DNA of 64,000 nt from Propionibacteriaceae bacterium (GCA_031266665.1 JAISAO010000035.1:23650-87649), one strand, 5' to 3'. Counted from the stretch's first letter, positions 46,778 to 54,910 are shown. A program made the numbers and translations. Notes: generated from the letters alone by a model not told the origin.

Positions 46778-49500
46778 CCGCCACCGTCGCCCCCGCCGGG
46801 CGGGCCAGCCAGTTGGCCCTGTTGGAGCGTCGCTTGGAGAGCGATCCCCGCAGCCTGCGCCCGGTCGTCTTGGCCGAGTCGATGGCGGCGGTGGCGCGGC
46901 AGTTCGCCGCCGGCAACGAGTTGTCGCCCCAGTTCGTCTCCCAGTTGTGGGAGACCCTGTTGGCCGGCGGCGAGGCCGCCACCGTCTTGATGCGCTTCAT
47001 CTGGAACCTGCCGGTGGGCCGCAAACGGATCTGGCTGCGCGGCGTCGATCAGCATCTGCGCCAGCGCTACCCGATGGTGGCCGGGCTGTCCGAGTCCTGG
47101 CCGGCCAACAACGGCATCGGCCCCCACATCCGCTCGGCGGCCGAGCGGTCGGACGATTTCGGGCTGGTCAACCGGGGCTACATCGGCTATATGGAGCTGG
47201 GCTACTCGCTGCGCGAGGTCGAGCTGCTGGTCTGGCTGGAGGCCATCCGGGACAAGCAATGCGCCGAACGGCCGTGCGAGATCGGCAAACCGGTCCCGGG
47301 GCGGGACGAGCCCAAGGGCGGCTGCCCGGTCCGCATCCACATCCCCGACATGTTCCGCCTGCTGGGCCAGGGCCGCTTCGCCGAGGCCCTGGCCCTGGTC
47401 GAGGGCTCCAACCCGCTGCCCAACGTCACCGGGCGGGTCTGCCCCCAGGAGCTGCAATGCCAGGGGGTCTGCATCCACAAACTGCCGATGTCGATCGGCC
47501 AGGTCGAGTGGTTCCTGCCCGAATGGGACAAACGGGCCCACCCCGGCTTGGCCCAACAGCGTTTCGCCGGCCGGTCCGACCCCTGGGAGACCGGGCTGAA
47601 ACCGCCGGTGGCCATCGTCGGCTCCGGCCCGGCCGGACTGATCGACGCCTACCTGCTGGCCCGCGAGGGCTTCCCGGTGACCGTCTTCGAGGCCTTCCAC
47701 GAGCTGGGCGGGGTGTTGCGCTACGGCATCCCCGAGTTCCGGCTGCCGAATGAGCTGATCGACGACGTGGTGGCCAAGATCCGTTCTCTGGGCGGACGTT
47801 TCGTGACCAACTTCGTGGTCGGCAAGACGGCTACCTTACAAGACTTGTTGCGGGCCGGTTTCTGGCGGGTCTTCGTCGGCACCGGGGCCGGGCTGCCGAC
47901 CTTCCTCAACGTCCCGGGCGAGCACCTGCTCAACGTCATGTCGGCCAACGAGTTCTTGACCCGGGTCAACCTGATGCACGGCGACCGGGAGGACCACGAC
48001 ACCCCCCTGCCGGCCGTTAGGGACAAGTCGGTCCTGGTGGTCGGCGGCGGCAACACCGCCATGGACGCCGCCCGCACGGCGCGGCGGCTGGGCGGACGGG
48101 TGACCATCGTCTACCGCCGCACCCAGGCCGAGATGCCGGCCCGGGTGGAGGAGCTGCACCACGCCCTGGAGGAGGGCGTCGAGCTGGCCACCCTGCGTGC
48201 CCCGGTCGAGTTCCGCGGCGATGATCGCAACTTCGTCACCCAGGCCGTGGTCGAGGCCATGGAGCTGGGCACCCCAGACGCCTCCGGGCGACGGCGGCCC
48301 ATGCCCACCGGCCGGCTGACCGAGTTGGCGGCCGATCTGGTGATCATGGCCCTGGGCAACACCGCCAATCCCATCATCCGCGACTCCGAGCCCGACCTGG
48401 CGGTCTCGGCCAAGGGTGCCATCCAGCTGCGCCCCGGCACCCAGGAGACCAACCTGGACCAGATCTACTCCGGCGGCGATGCCGCTAGGGGCGGCTCGAC
48501 CGCCATCCGGGCGGCCGGCGACGGCCAGTCGGCGGCCCGTCAGATCATGGCCGCCGACCTACCCGGCCCGGCCGACATCCCGGCCAAAGTGGAGTCGGCC
48601 CGCCGTTTCAGCGACACCGCCGCCGCCGCCAACCGCGTCCTGGCCAAGTACCACCTGTCCGAGGGCATCGAGGAGTTCGTGGTCCAGGCCCCGGCCATCG
48701 CCCGTTCGGCCCAGGCCGGCCAGTTCGTCCGTGTCCTCTACCGCCAGCCCGGCGGCGAGCTGGTGCCGCTGACCCTGGCAGACTGGCAGGCCGAGGAGGG
48801 CTGGATCGACCTGGTGGTCCAGGGCATGGGAGTGACCTCGCTCAAGATCAACCAGCTGGAGGTGGGCCAGGCCTTCGCCGGCATCGCCGGGCCGCTGGGC
48901 CGCCCCAGCGAGCTGCACCGCTTCCCCGACCACCAGACGGTTGTCTTCACGGCCGGCGGGCTGGGCCTGCCGCCGGTCTACCCGATCATGCGCCAACACC
49001 TGCTGCTGGGCAACCACGTCACCTTGATCGCCGGTTTCCGCTCCAAAGACTTGATGTTCTGGACCGGGCCGGACGAGCGGGTGGGGCGGTTGCAGGCCGA
49101 GTACGGCGACCAGTTGGAGGTCGTCTACACCACCAACGACGGCTCCCACGGCGTGCATGGCTTCGTCACCAACCCGTTGGAGGGGATGCTGCAGGCCGGT
49201 CGGCCCATCGCCGAGATCACGACCATCGGCCCGCCGATCATGATGCGGGCGGTGGCCGACCTGACCCGCCCCTACGGTGTCAAGACAATGGCCAGCCTGA
49301 ACTCGATCATGGTCGACGCCACCGGCATGTGCGGCGCCTGCATGGTGCCGGTGACCATCGACGGCCGCCTGGTCCGCCGCCACGCCTGCATCGACGGCCC
49401 CGAGTTGGACGCCCACATCATCGACTGGGACAAGTTCCTGCCCCGCTTCGGCCTGTTCAAGGCCCAGGAGCAGGCCGCCCGGGAGCGCGCCGGCCTGTGA
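46774..49500 (+). CDS. Fused NfnB-NfnA-like NAD(P)H:ferredoxin oxidoreductase
   Basis: A 908-residue flavoprotein. Residues 1-150 are a helical extension unlike known partners. About 155-600 match the glutamate-synthase small chain/NfnB: cluster Cys 163, 168, 184 and 223, 229, 233, the FAD loop AIVGSGPAGL near 277, and NAD(P) loop VLVVGGGNTAMDAARTARRL. About 640-908 match NfnA/SudB: an FNR fold with TAGGLGLPPVYPIMRQ and a C-terminal [2Fe-2S] site with Asp 848, Cys 853, 856 and 872, the spacing seen in NfnA. NfnAB bifurcates electrons between ferredoxin and NADPH/NADH; here both subunits are one chain coupled to PFOR by GTGA. Likely moves PFOR electrons to NAD(P)H. Confidence 0.87.
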   Translation: MTATVAPAGRASQLALLERRLESDPRSLRPVVLAESMAAVARQFAAGNELSPQFVSQLWETLLAGGEAATVLMRFIWNLPVGRKRIWLRGVDQHLRQRYPMVAGLSESWPANNGIGPHIRSAAERSDDFGLVNRGYIGYMELGYSLREVELLVWLEAIRDKQCAERPCEIGKPVPGRDEPKGGCPVRIHIPDMFRLLGQGRFAEALALVEGSNPLPNVTGRVCPQELQCQGVCIHKLPMSIGQVEWFLPEWDKRAHPGLAQQRFAGRSDPWETGLKPPVAIVGSGPAGLIDAYLLAREGFPVTVFEAFHELGGVLRYGIPEFRLPNELIDDVVAKIRSLGGRFVTNFVVGKTATLQDLLRAGFWRVFVGTGAGLPTFLNVPGEHLLNVMSANEFLTRVNLMHGDREDHDTPLPAVRDKSVLVVGGGNTAMDAARTARRLGGRVTIVYRRTQAEMPARVEELHHALEEGVELATLRAPVEFRGDDRNFVTQAVVEAMELGTPDASGRRRPMPTGRLTELAADLVIMALGNTANPIIRDSEPDLAVSAKGAIQLRPGTQETNLDQIYSGGDAARGGSTAIRAAGDGQSAARQIMAADLPGPADIPAKVESARRFSDTAAAANRVLAKYHLSEGIEEFVVQAPAIARSAQAGQFVRVLYRQPGGELVPLTLADWQAEEGWIDLVVQGMGVTSLKINQLEVGQAFAGIAGPLGRPSELHRFPDHQTVVFTAGGLGLPPVYPIMRQHLLLGNHVTLIAGFRSKDLMFWTGPDERVGRLQAEYGDQLEVVYTTNDGSHGVHGFVTNPLEGMLQAGRPIAEITTIGPPIMMRAVADLTRPYGVKTMASLNSIMVDATGMCGACMVPVTIDGRLVRRHACIDGPELDAHIIDWDKFLPRFGLFKAQEQAARERAGL

Positions 49501-49531
49501 TGTGATCGCCCCGAGAGGCGCCGGAATTCTG

Positions 49532-49552
49532 CCCGACCGATCAGCGGTCGGG
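49532..49552 (+). terminator. Hairpin after the PFOR operon
   Basis: An 8-base-pair GC stem (49532-49539 with 49545-49552) with a 5-base loop, 32 bases after the stop of the NfnAB-like gene. Probable intrinsic terminator. The rest of the gap to the ATPase gene contains the palindrome array and no gene. Confidence 0.55.
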
Positions 49553-49708
49553 GGCTTGACGCCGAGCGAGCCTAAGAGCGGCGGATCAGACTCCCAGCCG
49601 ACTGCGGGCGGATCCCGCCGGGCGGCTGCGCTACCCCCAAGGCTCCTCTGAGTTTGGACGTGGCATCGCCAGACTGATCACTGGACTGACCAGACGGCTT
49701 CCGACATC

Positions 49709-49808
49709 GTGGTCATTGTAATGACCACTCAGACCGATTTCTGGCACTGTGATCACTGTAATAGCCACACAGAGACATTTCGGCTATCGTGGTCACCACG
49801 GAGGCCAC
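49709..49808 (+). promoter_or_regulatory. Three operator-like palindromes at 40-base period
   Basis: Related 20-base palindromes lie at 49709-49728 (GTGGTCATT-GT-AATGACCAC, perfect 9-base arms), 49749-49768 (diverged) and 49789-49808 (GTGGTCACC..GGCCAC). Each start is exactly 40 bases from the next, and the bases between them are also partly conserved, so it is a tandem repeat. Two copies contain TGTAAT, resembling a -10. The array ends 28 bases before the ATPase start. A multi-site repressor or activator is the simplest reading. Confidence 0.65.
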
Positions 49809-49836
49809 AGCGCCGCCGCAGGAGGGGGACGCCGGG

Positions 49837-51132
49837 ATGCTGGTGGATCGGCCGCTGTACATGGAGCGCATCGCCCGCTACATCGACGCGCCGATGGTGA
49901 AGGTGTTGACGGGGCTCAGACGGTCCGGCAAGTCGCGGCTGCTGGAGCTGACAGCCGGGTTGCTGCGCCAGCGCGGGGTGCCGGCGGAACGAATCCTGCG
50001 TTTGGACTTCGACGCCCTGGAGTTGGAGCCGCTGCGCTCGGCGGCGGCCTTGAACGAACACCTCAAACAGGTCTTGCCGTCCGAGGGGCGGGTCTACGTG
50101 CTGTTGGACGAGATTCAAGAGGTGGCGGGGTGGGAGCGGCTGGTCAACTCGTTGGTGGCCGCCGGGCGGACGGATGTCTACATCACCGGCTCCAACTCCA
50201 ACCTGCTCTCCTCCGAGCTGGCCACCTACATCGCCGGCCGCTACATCACCATCGAGGTCTGGCCGCTGTCGTTTAGAGAGCACCTGGCCTTCACGGCCCA
50301 ATTCCCCGCCCGCGAGGGGCAGGATTACGGGGACGCCCCGACGGCCGTCGGGAACGACACGGCCCAGTTCCCCGTCCGAGTTGGGCGCTCCGCTGGGAAC
50401 GAGGCCGAGTTCGGCCGCTATCTGCGCCGGGGCGGCTTCCCCGGGATCGCCGTGGCCGGCTTCAACGACACCGACGCCCGGGCGGCGACGGCGGACATCT
50501 ACCGCTCGACGCTCATTCGGGACGCCCTGACGCGGCGAGCCGTCCGTGACGCCGAGCTGTTCGAACGGGTGGCGGCCTTCGCGCTGGACAATGTGGGCAA
50601 TCCCTTCTCGGCCCGGCGGGTGGCGGCCTGCTTGAAGTCCCAGAACCGCGCCGTCAGCCACCAGACGGTGGCGAACTACTTGGCCGCCTTGGAGGAGGCC
50701 TTCGTCTTGGCGCGGGTGCCGCGCTACGACATCCGGGGCAAGGCCCTGCTGGCCACCGAGGAGAAGCATTACGCCGGGGACCACGGGCTGGTCCAGGCGC
50801 TGTTCGGCTACTCCGACCAGCGGCTGCCCGGCCTGCTGGAAAATATCGTTTGGGCCGAGTTGCGCCGTCGCGGCTGGGAGGTCCGGATCGGCAAAGTCGG
50901 CGCGGCCGAGGTGGATTTCGTGGCCGACCGCCAATCCGACCGGCTCTACGTCCAAGTGGCCGTCACCGTCCTGGCCTCGGCCGAGACCCGTCGCCGCGAG
51001 TACGCCCCCTTGGAGCAGATCCGTGACTCCTTCCCCAAGTACGTCCTCACCTTGGACCCCGCCGCCGGCGACCGGACCAACGGCATCCAGCACCAACGCC
51101 TGCCCGACTTCCTACTCTCCGACGCCTACTGA
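49837..51132 (+). CDS. AAA ATPase with DUF4143 domain
   Basis: A 431-residue ATPase of the AAA_14/DUF4143 family. Residues 12-35 carry IDAPMVKVLTGLRRSGKSRLL with Walker A TGLRRSGKS; Walker B is VYVLLDEIQEV; sensor ITGSNSNLLSSELA. The C-terminal DUF4143 part starts near 215 and ends with a PD-(D/E)XK-like segment (LLENIVWAELRRRGWEVRIGKVGAAEVDFVA). The ATG is preceded by GGAGGGGG, preferred over a GTG upstream. Between the domains a 22-codon unit beginning TAQFP is duplicated in frame. The family is common in bacteria and archaea as variable accessory genes, with unknown biological role. A triple palindrome array precedes it. Confidence 0.82.
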   Translation: MLVDRPLYMERIARYIDAPMVKVLTGLRRSGKSRLLELTAGLLRQRGVPAERILRLDFDALELEPLRSAAALNEHLKQVLPSEGRVYVLLDEIQEVAGWERLVNSLVAAGRTDVYITGSNSNLLSSELATYIAGRYITIEVWPLSFREHLAFTAQFPAREGQDYGDAPTAVGNDTAQFPVRVGRSAGNEAEFGRYLRRGGFPGIAVAGFNDTDARAATADIYRSTLIRDALTRRAVRDAELFERVAAFALDNVGNPFSARRVAACLKSQNRAVSHQTVANYLAALEEAFVLARVPRYDIRGKALLATEEKHYAGDHGLVQALFGYSDQRLPGLLENIVWAELRRRGWEVRIGKVGAAEVDFVADRQSDRLYVQVAVTVLASAETRRREYAPLEQIRDSFPKYVLTLDPAAGDRTNGIQHQRLPDFLLSDAY

Positions 51133-51307
51133 CACGATCAAGGCGTGGATTGACATGACGGAGCGCCGTGGCCCTCACCTTTGTCACTCCCCTGGTCCTA
51201 CGCCTCGTCGTTGTGGGAGTTCTGGCCTATGGGTCACCGGTCCCGCTGCTCGCCGGGCGGGGCGGGTAAATGGAAACACGCGGCCTTCTGCAATGCGGCG
51301 GGCTGGA

Positions 51308-51820
51308 TCAGGCGCCGACCAGAGACACGAGACCGGCGGCCCCGCCGAGGAGCCGGGCCCGTAGGAGCAGGTCGGCGGCGGCCAGCGTCTCGGCGTCATG
51401 GTCGGCGGCGTCCACACAGTCCTCGCCGTAATGGGCGGCGAACCATTTACGGACGGCCGCCCACGAGTACAACGGGGCCTTGCCGCCCACGGCGGGGGCG
51501 GGGAACCCGCCCGGCCCCCGCTTGCCCACGGCCAGCAGGCGCACGGACTCGCGGGTGCGCCCGGTGCGCCGGCCGATGATTTCCTGGGTGATGAGGTCTT
51601 CGGCGTCAATCCCGATGGCTTGGAAACCGGCCTTGGCGATATCGGCCACGACGGTGAGGATCGCTTCGGTCAAGCTGTCGGTCCGGCGCATGACGTGGAG
51701 CAGGCCGCGCCCACCGCCGATCTCGGGGGCGGTGTCGTCAAGACCCGCCTCATAGATGGCGTCCAACTCGTCGTCGGTGGGCTGGCGGTCCAGGTGGACG
51801 GTGAACTCATACAGCGGCAT
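51308..51820 (-). CDS. HTH DNA-binding protein
   Basis: A 170-residue protein with an N-terminal alpha/beta domain (MPLYEFTVHLDRQPTDDELD) and a helix-turn-helix in about 85-135: IIGRRTGRTRESVRLLAVG followed by a wing-like SWAAVRKWFAAHYGED, as in AlpA/excisionase-like or MerR-like proteins. The start is the ATG behind GGGGAG. It lies leftward within the accessory island with 175 bases of empty sequence downstream. Probably a transcription regulator; target unknown. Confidence 0.6.
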   Translation of the reverse strand: MPLYEFTVHLDRQPTDDELDAIYEAGLDDTAPEIGGGRGLLHVMRRTDSLTEAILTVVADIAKAGFQAIGIDAEDLITQEIIGRRTGRTRESVRLLAVGKRGPGGFPAPAVGGKAPLYSWAAVRKWFAAHYGEDCVDAADHDAETLAAADLLLRARLLGGAAGLVSLVGA

Positions 51821-51959
51821 CGGTTTCTCCCCTCGGGTTCGTGTCTTCCTCGGTGGTCTGGGGTTTGTGCTGGTGGTGGCCGGCGAAGGTGTCGCCCCCT
51901 GCTGATCACGAGCCCACAATACCAATAGTGTTGGAGAAGTGCAACGCCAGAGAGTTATT

Positions 51960-52000
51960 TGTCAATATTAGTTGACAGAATCCACATAGCCGTATAACTT
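51960..52000 (+). promoter_or_regulatory. Promoter and operator of the HTH/Clp-N pair
   Basis: TTGACA (51972-51977) and TAACTT (51995-52000) are separated by 17 bases, and the ATG follows 6 bases later: a consensus promoter giving a leaderless mRNA. TGTCAA-N6-TTGACA (51960-51977) is a perfect inverted repeat that overlaps the -35, a likely operator. Confidence 0.7.
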
Positions 52001-52006
52001 CCCATC

Positions 52007-52219
52007 ATGAGTCCTGATCCATCTGGACCGGTGAGCCGCGATGAGGACCCCGCCCTCGGTCTGCGGGCCGTCAAGTCGCTTCGTGAGCTGGCCGAACGCC
52101 TTGAAGTCCTGTACGTGGCGCGGGCACGTCAACAAGGCTGGTCATGGCAGGACATCGGAGCCGCGTTGGGCGTGACGCGACAAGCCGCGCACAAGAAACA
52201 CGGAGGGACGACGCCATGA
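52007..52219 (+). CDS. Small HTH protein partnered with a Clp-N protein
   Basis: A 70-residue protein with a helix-turn-helix GWSWQDIGAALGVTRQAAHKKH at the C-terminus and a helical N-terminal part (LGLRAVKSLRELAERLEVLY). Proteins like it occur beside Clp N-terminal-domain genes in actinobacteria, as here, where it overlaps the next gene by ATGA. It probably binds the inverted repeat over its own -35 element. Confidence 0.75.
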   Translation: MSPDPSGPVSRDEDPALGLRAVKSLRELAERLEVLYVARARQQGWSWQDIGAALGVTRQAAHKKHGGTTP

Positions 52220-52734
52220 TCTTCAGACTGACCGCAGAGGCCAGAGGCATGGCCGGGAGGGCGTATGAACTGGCCGTTCGGCAAAAGGCCCGCTCGGTCG
52301 AAGAGGGTCACTTGCTCATCGCCTTGATCGAGCACGACGGATCGGCCGCGCGCGCCTTGCGCGATGAGGGAGTCGACCTGGAACGACTCATCGAGGGCGC
52401 CTTGGCGGCGCTGGCCGACTCCACCCTGGACGGAGAAGCGCTCGCCTGTGTCGGCATCGACTTAGGCGCCTTGAAACGAAGACTCGACGCCTCCTTCTCC
52501 GCCGGCGCCCTAGACCGCGCAGTTCGAGCCAGACGAGTTCTGCGTTACTCCCCTCAGGCCCGACAGGCTTTGGAGGTGGCCCACCGGCAGGCCACCAACC
52601 TGGGGACGAGCAAAATCACAGAACAATTGCTGTTGGCCTCATTGCTCCGTCCCGGCAGAGTGAGCAGTGTACTTGTGGCCGACCAGGGAATCGATCCAGA
52701 GGCGGTTCGGGCCCGCGTCCTGGCGCCCGGCTGA
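52216..52734 (+). CDS. Clp amino-terminal domain protein
   Basis: A 172-residue protein made of two Clp_N repeats, the substrate-receptor domain of ClpA/ClpC, without any ATPase domain. Repeat 1 begins FRLTAEARGMAGRAYELAVR and contains VEEGHLLIALI; repeat 2 begins YSPQARQALEVAHRQA and contains KITEQLLLASLL. Stand-alone Clp_N proteins may capture substrates or sense damaged proteins. Translation is coupled to the HTH gene, which suggests the Clp_N protein modulates the repressor. Confidence 0.78.
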   Translation: MIFRLTAEARGMAGRAYELAVRQKARSVEEGHLLIALIEHDGSAARALRDEGVDLERLIEGALAALADSTLDGEALACVGIDLGALKRRLDASFSAGALDRAVRARRVLRYSPQARQALEVAHRQATNLGTSKITEQLLLASLLRPGRVSSVLVADQGIDPEAVRARVLAPG

Positions 52735-52745
52735 CCGGGTCAGCG

Positions 52746-53702
52746 ATGTTTGGAACTGGTGCGGCCGAGCGTCACGGTCCTCGGCTTGGGACCTCCCCCA
52801 ACGCTGGCCCGGCCCGGCGTCTATTCGTCGTCGGGACTCTGGCCTATACCTTGTCGCTCCCGCTCCTTGCCGGCTGGGGCGACGCCTGGGTGTTCGGCTA
52901 TGAGGCGGGCCTGGTGCCGGTCGCGCTGCCCTGGCTGGCCGTCGGCTTGGGCGCCGCCACGCTGGTCGCTCTACGCACACCGGCCGGGAGGACTCCCCTG
53001 GGCATCATTCTGATGATCGCCTTGGTGGTGACCACAGCCTGGTCGGTGGTCAATCTGCCCTTCGACGTCCTCAGAATCCTGCGGCTCGTGCCACTGCCCT
53101 GGAGTCTGCCCGGGCTCGGTTATCGACTGTCCCTCACCGTCGGCGCCGCCGCTGTCGTGGGGGCGGTCCTGGCCGACCGCCTGGCCCGTCGGCCGACCTG
53201 TGCCTCGTGCCGCCGGCCGCTGGCCGCCCGGCCCGTCGCCATACCCCGCTGGCCGGTGGTGGTCGGAGTCTTGGTGGCCCTGGTTTACCCGCTGCTGAAG
53301 CTGTATTGGACCCTGGGCGGCACCGCAGGCACCGTCGACGGGCCGGTGGACCTCGGGGCTGTGGCCGGCTGGGCCACCGTCGTTGGCGGCCTCGTGCTGG
53401 CAGCCCTGGCGGGGATTATGGCCCTGGAACCGCAGGGCCTAAGAGTGCGAACGGCGCTGAGCCTCGTCGGCCTGCCCGTCGGCCTCGGACTCGCCACGAT
53501 GGGCCTGCTCGGCTCCGCCCCGGCTTGGCGAGCGGGATTCTCCCAGGGTTGGGCGGCGCCGGTCGACCCTGACGACCCCTTCCAGAACTGGGCTTTCGCC
53601 CTCGTCTACGAATCCTGGCTCCTGGCCGGTCTGGCCATCATGCTGGGCGGCCTGCGCCTGTGGTCGCTCCGTTGGCCGTCCTGCCCGACCTGTTCAGCCT
53701 GA
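52746..53702 (+). CDS. Multi-pass membrane protein with two Cys pairs
   Basis: A 318-residue protein with about seven to eight hydrophobic segments. A CASC pair near residue 157 (CASCRRPLAARP) and a CPTC pair near the C-terminus could bind metal or form disulphides. The 12-base gap from the Clp_N gene suggests co-transcription. No family recognised. It may be a membrane partner of the Clp_N/HTH pair. Confidence 0.55.
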   Translation: MFGTGAAERHGPRLGTSPNAGPARRLFVVGTLAYTLSLPLLAGWGDAWVFGYEAGLVPVALPWLAVGLGAATLVALRTPAGRTPLGIILMIALVVTTAWSVVNLPFDVLRILRLVPLPWSLPGLGYRLSLTVGAAAVVGAVLADRLARRPTCASCRRPLAARPVAIPRWPVVVGVLVALVYPLLKLYWTLGGTAGTVDGPVDLGAVAGWATVVGGLVLAALAGIMALEPQGLRVRTALSLVGLPVGLGLATMGLLGSAPAWRAGFSQGWAAPVDPDDPFQNWAFALVYESWLLAGLAIMLGGLRLWSLRWPSCPTCSA

Positions 53703-53770
53703 CCGGGGCGGCGCGTCGGCTAGCCGATACCCGCACCGCGAGGCTCCGACTCGCTGTGGCTATACCTAAT

Positions 53771-53796
53771 AGTCTGATCGTTAAGTCTGATAAAAT
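53771..53796 (+). promoter_or_regulatory. mazEF promoter with direct repeats
   Basis: AGTCTGAT occurs at 53771-53778 and 53784-53791. The second copy runs into a -10-like TAAAAT (53791-53796) that ends 6 bases before the antitoxin ATG. The setting fits an autoregulated leaderless operon. Confidence 0.5.
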
Positions 53797-53802
53797 AATC
53801 GC

Positions 53803-54051
53803 ATGAGTCGTACCACTATCGCTATTCAGACGGACACACGCGCCAGGATCAAGGCCGGGGCCAAGCAGGAGGCGAAGACGATTGACTCGTTCTTGCGCGA
53901 CCTGCTTGACGCCCGCGAGCGGGACCGCTTCTGGGACTCCTTCCAGGACGTGACCCCCCAGTCCTACGCCGCCGCCCTGGCCGAGGACGGCGACAGCCTG
54001 AACGACGATTACTCCCTGGAGGGCCGAGGCCTGGAGGACGCGGAACGATGA
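53803..54051 (+). CDS. Antitoxin of a MazF module
   Basis: An 82-residue antitoxin, with a ribbon-helix-helix-like N-terminus (TTIAIQTDTRARIKAGAKQ) and an acidic C-terminal tail (LAEDGDSLNDDYSLEGRGLE) that would wrap the toxin. It is not the AbrB-type MazE fold. It overlaps the toxin by ATGA. Upstream are two direct repeats and a -10, suggesting autoregulation. Confidence 0.75.
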   Translation: MSRTTIAIQTDTRARIKAGAKQEAKTIDSFLRDLLDARERDRFWDSFQDVTPQSYAAALAEDGDSLNDDYSLEGRGLEDAER

Positions 54052-54365
54052 CGGCGACGGTCCCGGGGCGCGGCGATGTGGTCTGGCTGTCGCTGGACCC
54101 GGCCCAGGGCCACGAGCAGCGCGGACACCGCCCCCATCTGGTGCTCTCGAACGAGCGGCTGGCGCGGACCATGGGCCTGGTCATCGCCGTGCCGATGACC
54201 AGCGTTCACCGCCCCTGGGCGACCCGGGTGGAACTCGGCCCGGGCTCCTACGCCATCGGTGAGCAACCGCGCACGTTCGCGCTGTCGCGCGTCACCAAGA
54301 TCAACCGCGCCGGCCTCGACGTCGGGCCTGTGGTCCAAGTGGTCGAGCGACTCATCGGCGGCTGA
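54048..54365 (+). CDS. MazF/PemK-type mRNA interferase toxin
   Basis: A 105-residue endoribonuclease of the MazF fold. The conserved start PGRGDVVWLSLDPAQGHEQRGHRPHLVLS holds the catalytic Arg region, followed by GLVIAVPMTS and TFALSRVTKINRAGLD with the second conserved Arg. It is coupled to the antitoxin. Target codon or sequence unknown. Confidence 0.85.
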   Translation: MTATVPGRGDVVWLSLDPAQGHEQRGHRPHLVLSNERLARTMGLVIAVPMTSVHRPWATRVELGPGSYAIGEQPRTFALSRVTKINRAGLDVGPVVQVVERLIGG

Positions 54366-54444
54366 TCCGGCGAGGCCGAAGCGGCTGGGGCGTCTCTACT
54401 CGACGGCTGCTCGGAGTTGTCGCCGAGGAGCCTGTCGTGCTGGC

Positions 54445-54738
54445 TCAGCAGGTGGAACAGTCGGTCAGTGTCTGGTTCGCTTCGGCGGGGTCGGCCAGGT
54501 CGAGCACCGTCTTCGGCAGTCGTTCCGCCAGCAGGCCGATACGTTGCTCGACGTCGATCTGGTGCGCCGACTTGACGACGGCGGGCGTGAACGGGAGTCG
54601 CTGTTCCATGACGACCCGCTTGAATAGCATCGTGATCGCCTGGGGAACGCTGATACCCATCTTGAACAAGGTGTCCTCGACCTGCTCGTACAAGCCCGCG
54701 TCGACCCGGTACGCCTTCTGCACAGTGCGTGTCACCAT
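54445..54738 (-). CDS. RelB/DinJ-type antitoxin without a partner
   Basis: A 97-residue RelB/DinJ-family antitoxin: ribbon-helix-helix (YRVDAGLYEQVEDTLFKMG, then SVPQAITMLFKRVVME), and LPFTP before the tail, which is typical of the family. A very good AAAGGAGG ribosome site and a T-rich promoter with GTATAAC precede it. No RelE/YafQ toxin follows; the next 80 bases are empty and then mazF ends on the other strand. An orphan remnant, or an antitoxin acting on a distant toxin. Confidence 0.75.
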   Translation of the reverse strand: MVTRTVQKAYRVDAGLYEQVEDTLFKMGISVPQAITMLFKRVVMEQRLPFTPAVVKSAHQIDVEQRIGLLAERLPKTVLDLADPAEANQTLTDCSTC

Positions 54739-54910
54739 CGCATCCTCCTTTTAGTAACAAAAGTATAACAGATACATACCGAATGACTGAAGAACTTGCC
54801 GTCCCGGTCGTCATTGTCGGGCAAGGCGTGGGCGGCGAGGGGGGATCGGTGGTCGTTCCCGGGCATCGCCAAAGCGTCGTGGCAGGTGCGGATGGTCTCG
54901 CGGGCGCGGC

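Noticed and set aside
51133..51307. A possible small gene between the AAA/DUF4143 and HTH genes
   Set aside because: Only short frames without start signals or recognisable composition; left as intergenic.
54248..54814. A 188-codon minus-strand frame over the orphan antitoxin
   Set aside because: The overlapping 97-codon frame has a clear RelB/DinJ fold and a strong ribosome site; the longer frame has neither.
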